Source of the DNA: CAYVTD01 sp964454445
GTDB taxonomy: Bacteria; Bacteroidota; Ignavibacteria; Kapaibacteriales; UBA2268
Length of the DNA: 11,183 bases
Direction: 5' to 3'
NCBI GenBank assembly: GCA_964454445.1
Contig: CAYVTD010000061.1
Span: forward strand, 1 to 11,183
The notes under the pieces are model-generated. The model was not told the DNA's origin, ran no database searches, and saw only the letters and a program-made list of their open reading frames with translations. A program made the position numbers and the translations under genes. This document shows positions 8,081-11,183 of this stretch, one piece after another (the stretch's first letter is position 1; the number at the start of each line of letters is the position of its first letter).

Positions 8081-8095
8081 GAGGAGATTTTTATG
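8081..8095 (+). promoter_or_regulatory. Shine-Dalgarno site that sets the serC start
   Basis: GAGGAG (8081-8086) lies 6 bases before ATG at 8093-8095. An upstream in-frame TTG at 8054 would add 13 Phe-rich residues translated from the T-rich leader and would place the ribosome site inside the gene. The ATG start also gives the family's normal N-terminus, HNFSAGPAILP. Confidence 0.85.
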
Positions 8096-9175
8096 AATAG
8101 AGCCCATAATTTTAGCGCCGGACCGGCAATATTACCGCTCGAAGTGCTCGAGGCAACATCACAGGCGGTATTAAATTACAACAATCTAGGTATGTCCATT
8201 ATGGAAATGAGCCACCGCTCAAAAGAATATGATGCGGTTTTTGTGGAAACACAAAAAAATGCTCTTAAAGTTGCTGGATTACCTGAAGATCAATATACAG
8301 TTTTGTTCCTCGGCGGTGGAGCAAGTTTGCAATTCATTATGATTCCAATGAATTATCTTGTCAACAAAGCCGATTATATTAACACTGGCGTTTGGTCAAA
8401 AAAAGCTATTAAGGAAGCTAAATCAGTTGGAACTACAAATGTTGTTGCCACATCGGAAGATGCAAACTTCAACTATATACCCAAGGATATTAAATTCAGT
8501 GGCGATGCAGACTATGTTCATATTACAACGAACAACACAATCTACGGCACCGAATGGAAAACCATACCCGACGTTGGCAATGTGCCTTTATTTGCTGATA
8601 TGTCATCTGATATTTTTGCAAGAGACATTGATTTCTCAAAGTTTAGCCTTATTTATGCCGGTGCCCAGAAAAATATTGGTCCTGCTGGTGCAACTATGGT
8701 TATCATAAAAAATGACTTGCTTGGAAAGATAAAAGAAGGTACTCCCACAATGTTAAACTACAAGACCCACGCTGATGCAGGCTCAATGTTTAACACTCCT
8801 CCTACATTGCCCGTTTTTGTGATTGGTCAAACTTTCAAATGGATTATGAATCAAGGTGGTTTGAAAGCCGTCGAAGCAAACAACATCGAAAAAGCTAACT
8901 TATTATATGACTTCATCGACGCTCATAAAGATTTTTACAAAGGAACTGTTCCCAATAAAGAAGACAGATCATTAATGAATGTTACTTGGAACTTAAACAC
9001 TCCCGAGCTTGAGAAAGAATTCATCGCCGAAGCATTAAAACGCTATAATATGACTAATCTTAAAGGTCACAGGAGTGTCGGTGGTTGCCGTGCTTCCATT
9101 TACAATGCTTGCCCCAAGTCATCAGTCGAGGCACTTGTCAAGTTTATGGACGAGTTTATGAAAGAAAAGAAATAA
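8093..9175 (+). CDS. serC: Phosphoserine aminotransferase
   Basis: A 360-residue PLP-dependent class V aminotransferase, the normal family length. It converts 3-phosphohydroxypyruvate and glutamate to O-phosphoserine and 2-oxoglutarate in cytoplasmic serine synthesis, and can act on the matching intermediate of vitamin B6 synthesis. Visible residues include the N-terminal NFSAGPA (6-12), Arg42 in SHRS, the cofactor phosphate loop GGGAS (74-78), Trp101 stacking on PLP, Thr149 in NNTIYG, Asp169, and the Schiff-base Lys193 in AGAQKNIGPAG. Also present are FNTPPT (233-238) from the partner subunit and HRSVGGCRASIYNA (326-339) with the phosphate-binding arginines. The ATG at 8093 was chosen over the TTG at 8054 because of GAGGAG upstream and the family N-terminus. 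serC is often followed by serA in this group, but here it is followed by a terminator and a convergent gene, so it appears to be monocistronic. Confidence 0.97.
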   Translation: MNRAHNFSAGPAILPLEVLEATSQAVLNYNNLGMSIMEMSHRSKEYDAVFVETQKNALKVAGLPEDQYTVLFLGGGASLQFIMIPMNYLVNKADYINTGVWSKKAIKEAKSVGTTNVVATSEDANFNYIPKDIKFSGDADYVHITTNNTIYGTEWKTIPDVGNVPLFADMSSDIFARDIDFSKFSLIYAGAQKNIGPAGATMVIIKNDLLGKIKEGTPTMLNYKTHADAGSMFNTPPTLPVFVIGQTFKWIMNQGGLKAVEANNIEKANLLYDFIDAHKDFYKGTVPNKEDRSLMNVTWNLNTPELEKEFIAEALKRYNMTNLKGHRSVGGCRASIYNACPKSSVEALVKFMDEFMKEKK

Positions 9176-9239
9176 GAAATATTGCTTTCGCTCAAATTAG
9201 TTTTCTTTTATTTGAGAGAATAACAATAGCATTAGATTT

Positions 9240-9276
9240 AAAAAAAGGACAGGCTCACTTCGCCTGTCTTTTTTTT
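9240..9276. terminator. Bidirectional terminator shared by serC and the convergent secreted-protein gene
   Basis: GACAGGC (9248-9254) pairs with GCCTGTC (9262-9268) around a 7-base loop. A G:T pair and an A/T run extend the stem outward. Seven A (9240-9246) precede and eight T (9269-9276) follow, so the structure has a U tract on both strands. It lies 64 bases after the serC stop and about 28 bases after the stop of the minus-strand gene, so it can end both transcripts. Confidence 0.88.
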
Positions 9277-9296
9277 ATTTTTTATTCTCAAACAAC

Positions 9297-11183
9297 CTAC
9301 CTTATTATGCTAAAAAACTTTACCGCTCTATCTGTCGGAGAAATCAAATGGTAAGAATAAATTCCTGGGGGTAGCATATCAATATTAAATTCAATCGCGT
9401 GATCTCCAGCTGCATAATAACTATCTATCACAGTTAACTTTTCTCGCCCGAAAGCATCAAAGACTAGAAGTTTTATGTCAGAGCTAAAATTTATTCTGAA
9501 ATCAATTTTTAACATTGTTGTTGCTGGATTGGGCATAGCATTGCCAAGGACTATATTATTAGCATAATAGAGACGTGTGCCACCGGTTTGGCATAAACCT
9601 TCGAGGGAAAACATACCTGGTATTATTGTCCTAATCAGATTTCCACCTTTTGCTTTGAAATTAACAAGTTCGACAGGTGTCGATGGAGCATTACCTAAAA
9701 CAGCTCGAAATTGAATTTTCTTAAAAATATTACTGTTTACAGGATATGCTGCTAGTTCGACAGTTAAAAAACGCCAGCCATCTTCAATTCTTCCTTTATT
9801 ATCGCCAATAGGCACAAGGATAGATGCCAAAGTTTTTAATTCAGCAGTATAACCTTCTATCAAAGAATTAGCCAATCTGGCAGAATCAAGCAGAATAATT
9901 GGGACTTCGACTAATTCTCCTGGTTTAGCAGATTCAATCCCCACCTGAATTGTTATCGATGGCACTTCCCGCACACTTGCACTAATCTGTAAATCTTCTG
10001 TTACTCCACAAGTGTCGTGGAATGAGAATGTATGTGAGTAATCTTCACCATACAAGCCACCAGAAAACAGTATTTCAGCAACAGATTTCTCGCCTGGCAA
10101 GGTAACTGGTGGAATGATTGAAGATATTTCAAATGGAGATGAAGCTGGAGGAATATTAAGTTGTAAAGGATAAGTCCCAGTATTTTCAATCAAGAAACTG
10201 GCTTTTTCCGGTGTATTTTCAAAAGAAGTGCCGATGAAAATTTTATCAGTGTTAATCGAAAAATCAACTTTATGTCTGAAAAAGGAAATTGGGACAAAAA
10301 TTAAACTATCTGTTGAATTTATTGCATTAGATTTTATCTTCAATTTTGCTAGAAATTCACCGAAATCGTCCGTTTTTACCCTGATTTTGACACTTTTTGC
10401 AGAATCAGGCTTAACTGTAATATTATCAAAGGGTTCAATTAGAGAAAAGGCGTTTCTGTTATCATCAACGATTTCTATATGAAATATTAATAAGTCAGTT
10501 TTCCCCAAGTTTAAAATTTCTATTAATGTATCAATTGGGTTATCTTTGCAAATTTGATAAGGAAACTCAATCGAATTAGGAGTTAAAATTTGAGCTTGGT
10601 TCGTTTTGATTACTGCCCTGAAAAAAACATATTTTCTGCCACCGCAAGTGTCGTAAAGAGAATAAGTTTCGTCATAAACCTGCCCAGTTTCGCCGCCTTC
10701 GAAGCTAAGAGTTGCTGTCGATGTGGAGTTTGGCGGTGTTGGGTTCGGCTCGACAGCTGAAATGGTAAATTTACCCTTTATTTGTGGAACCACCCAACCA
10801 AGCGGAAAAGTGCCATTATTGACAATTTCAAATGTTGTGAAAGTCGAAGTGTTTGGCTCAAGATCTGCCATTCTTACATGCTCTGGATTGACCGAAAAAT
10901 CGACATTGTGGTATTCCGTATTCAAGATGATATTTGTTAAACCATTTGCGGCATTTGATGCATTCGAGAGCAGTGTCAAAGTTGTTGATTTTACAGCGAA
11001 AGCAGCAGCTAAATATCTAATATTTAAATACTTGGTTGTATATGGGTCGATATTAAAAGGAATTGATTCATTGGGAAAGGAAAACTCACTATCACCATTA
11101 TTTGTAAAACTTGTCGAGGTAACAGTCAACAAATTTGCTCCAGTATTAGTAAGCTCGATTACCGTTGCGATTGCCTTGTTCTC
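9297..11183 (-). CDS. Large secreted Ig-like (choice-of-anchor D) protein with cohesin-like domain and T9SS sorting domain, N-terminus cut by window edge
   Basis: The frame is open to the window edge (628 residues visible, counted from base 11183), so the real start lies beyond it; TTG at 11130-11132 is an internal Leu codon. Residues about 1-407 form four Ig-like modules in an A-B-A-B order: A with IELTNTG/IEILNLG, B with VDFS(V/I)N, NNGTFPL/NTGTYPL and DTCG. Residues about 408-520 form a cohesin-like domain (SAKPGELVEVPIILLDS, DGWRFLTVEL, then FKAKGGNLI). GLCQTGGTRL (529-538) is a linker, and residues about 545-628 are a type A T9SS sorting domain (GNAMPNPATTMLKIDF, KLLVFDAFGRE, PPGIYSYHLISPTDRA, ending FFSIIR). 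The layout is that of surface or secreted proteins exported by Sec and T9SS, and it resembles the plus-strand gene at the left edge. No enzymatic motif is visible. The gene converges on serC and shares its terminator. Confidence 0.88.
   Translation of the reverse strand, partial: ENKAIATVIELTNTGANLLTVTSTSFTNNGDSEFSFPNESIPFNIDPYTTKYLNIRYLAAAFAVKSTTLTLLSNASNAANGLTNIILNTEYHNVDFSVNPEHVRMADLEPNTSTFTTFEIVNNGTFPLGWVVPQIKGKFTISAVEPNPTPPNSTSTATLSFEGGETGQVYDETYSLYDTCGGRKYVFFRAVIKTNQAQILTPNSIEFPYQICKDNPIDTLIEILNLGKTDLLIFHIEIVDDNRNAFSLIEPFDNITVKPDSAKSVKIRVKTDDFGEFLAKLKIKSNAINSTDSLIFVPISFFRHKVDFSINTDKIFIGTSFENTPEKASFLIENTGTYPLQLNIPPASSPFEISSIIPPVTLPGEKSVAEILFSGGLYGEDYSHTFSFHDTCGVTEDLQISASVREVPSITIQVGIESAKPGELVEVPIILLDSARLANSLIEGYTAELKTLASILVPIGDNKGRIEDGWRFLTVELAAYPVNSNIFKKIQFRAVLGNAPSTPVELVNFKAKGGNLIRTIIPGMFSLEGLCQTGGTRLYYANNIVLGNAMPNPATTMLKIDFRINFSSDIKLLVFDAFGREKLTVIDSYYAAGDHAIEFNIDMLPPGIYSYHLISPTDRAVKFFSIIR
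9963..10598 (-). repeat. Super-repeat copy 2 (A-B Ig-like module pair)
   Basis: A 636-base unit (212 codons) carrying landmarks IEILNLG, SNAIN, VDFSIN and HDTCG at the same offsets as copy 1. At the DNA level CAAGTGTCGT, which encodes the DTC segment on the opposite strand, recurs at 10009 and 10645, also 636 bases apart. Confidence 0.7.
10599..11183 (-). repeat. Super-repeat copy 1 (A-B Ig-like module pair, truncated at edge)
   Basis: The visible 195 residues of the first A-B module pair in the minus-strand surface protein. Matching landmarks lie exactly 212 codons before those of copy 2: IELTNTG, SNASN, VDFSVN and YDTCG. The start of the unit is beyond the window. Confidence 0.7.

Larger units (their letters stand above)
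7762..8092. other. AT-rich intergenic gap between the flippase-like gene and serC
   Basis: No gene is supported in these 331 bases. The stretch holds an inverted repeat at 7813-7830, a candidate serC promoter at 7996-8026 and the serC ribosome binding site at 8081-8086. The rest is A/T-rich, with no GC-rich stem, so termination of the upstream cluster is not obvious. Confidence 0.5.

Noticed and set aside
8054..8092. TTG start adding 13 residues to serC
   Set aside because: The extra residues come from a T-rich leader, and GAGGAG sits between this TTG and the ATG at 8093, which gives the family N-terminus.
9085..9354. Plus-strand open frame of 89 codons overlapping the end of serC and the terminator
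   Set aside because: It is out of frame with serC, runs through the terminator hairpin and into the convergent gene, and shows no ribosome site or family resemblance.
11130..11132. TTG as the start of the minus-strand protein
   Set aside because: The frame continues to the window edge and encodes module residues (IELTNTGAN) that match the later copy at the 212-residue spacing.
1..11183. tRNA, rRNA, CRISPR array, insertion sequence, phage or defence-type genes
   Set aside because: No cloverleaf-like GC-rich stretch, regularly spaced repeats, transposase or integrase motifs, or nuclease/helicase domains were seen in either strand.

Overview
The window is a stretch of AT-rich bacterial chromosome carrying seven protein-coding genes. 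Five are complete, and one is cut at each edge. Both edge genes end in a type A type IX secretion (T9SS) C-terminal sorting domain that follows Ig-like 'choice-of-anchor D' modules and a cohesin-like domain. This combination, together with TTTG / TAnnTTTG-like promoter sequences, points to the Bacteroidota/Chlorobi (FCB) group. The style of the edge proteins resembles Kapabacteria or Ignavibacteria more than gut Bacteroides. The lineage is inferred from protein style only.

Layout, left to right. Positions 1-1320 (+) hold the C-terminal part of a secreted Ig-like/T9SS protein, closed by a strong terminator (1343-1386). A cytoplasmic protein built almost wholly of twelve gapless 34-residue TPRs follows (1484-2929, +). 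After an AT-rich gap of 366 bases comes a three-gene same-strand cluster: peptidase T (pepT, 3296-4552), an OPT-family transporter (4624-6672) and a flippase-like membrane protein of the LPG synthase TM/UPF0104 family (6700-7761, TTG start). A second AT-rich gap of 331 bases leads into serC, phosphoserine aminotransferase (8093-9175, +), which appears to be a single-gene unit. A bidirectional terminator (9240-9276) separates serC from a convergent gene on the minus strand (9297-11183), the C-terminal part of another large secreted Ig-like/T9SS protein.

Functionally, pepT and the OPT transporter form a plausible peptide-uptake and tripeptide-hydrolysis pair. However, a Fur-box-like palindrome lies directly upstream of the transporter and leaves open a metal-chelate role. 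serC supplies the serine pathway. The two edge genes encode cell-surface or secreted proteins exported through Sec and T9SS.

I see no tRNA, rRNA, CRISPR array, insertion sequence or phage gene, and no clear new defence-type system. The most interesting observations are an exact 212-residue super-repeat in the minus-strand surface protein, the Fur-box-like site, and the unusual regularity of the TPR protein.
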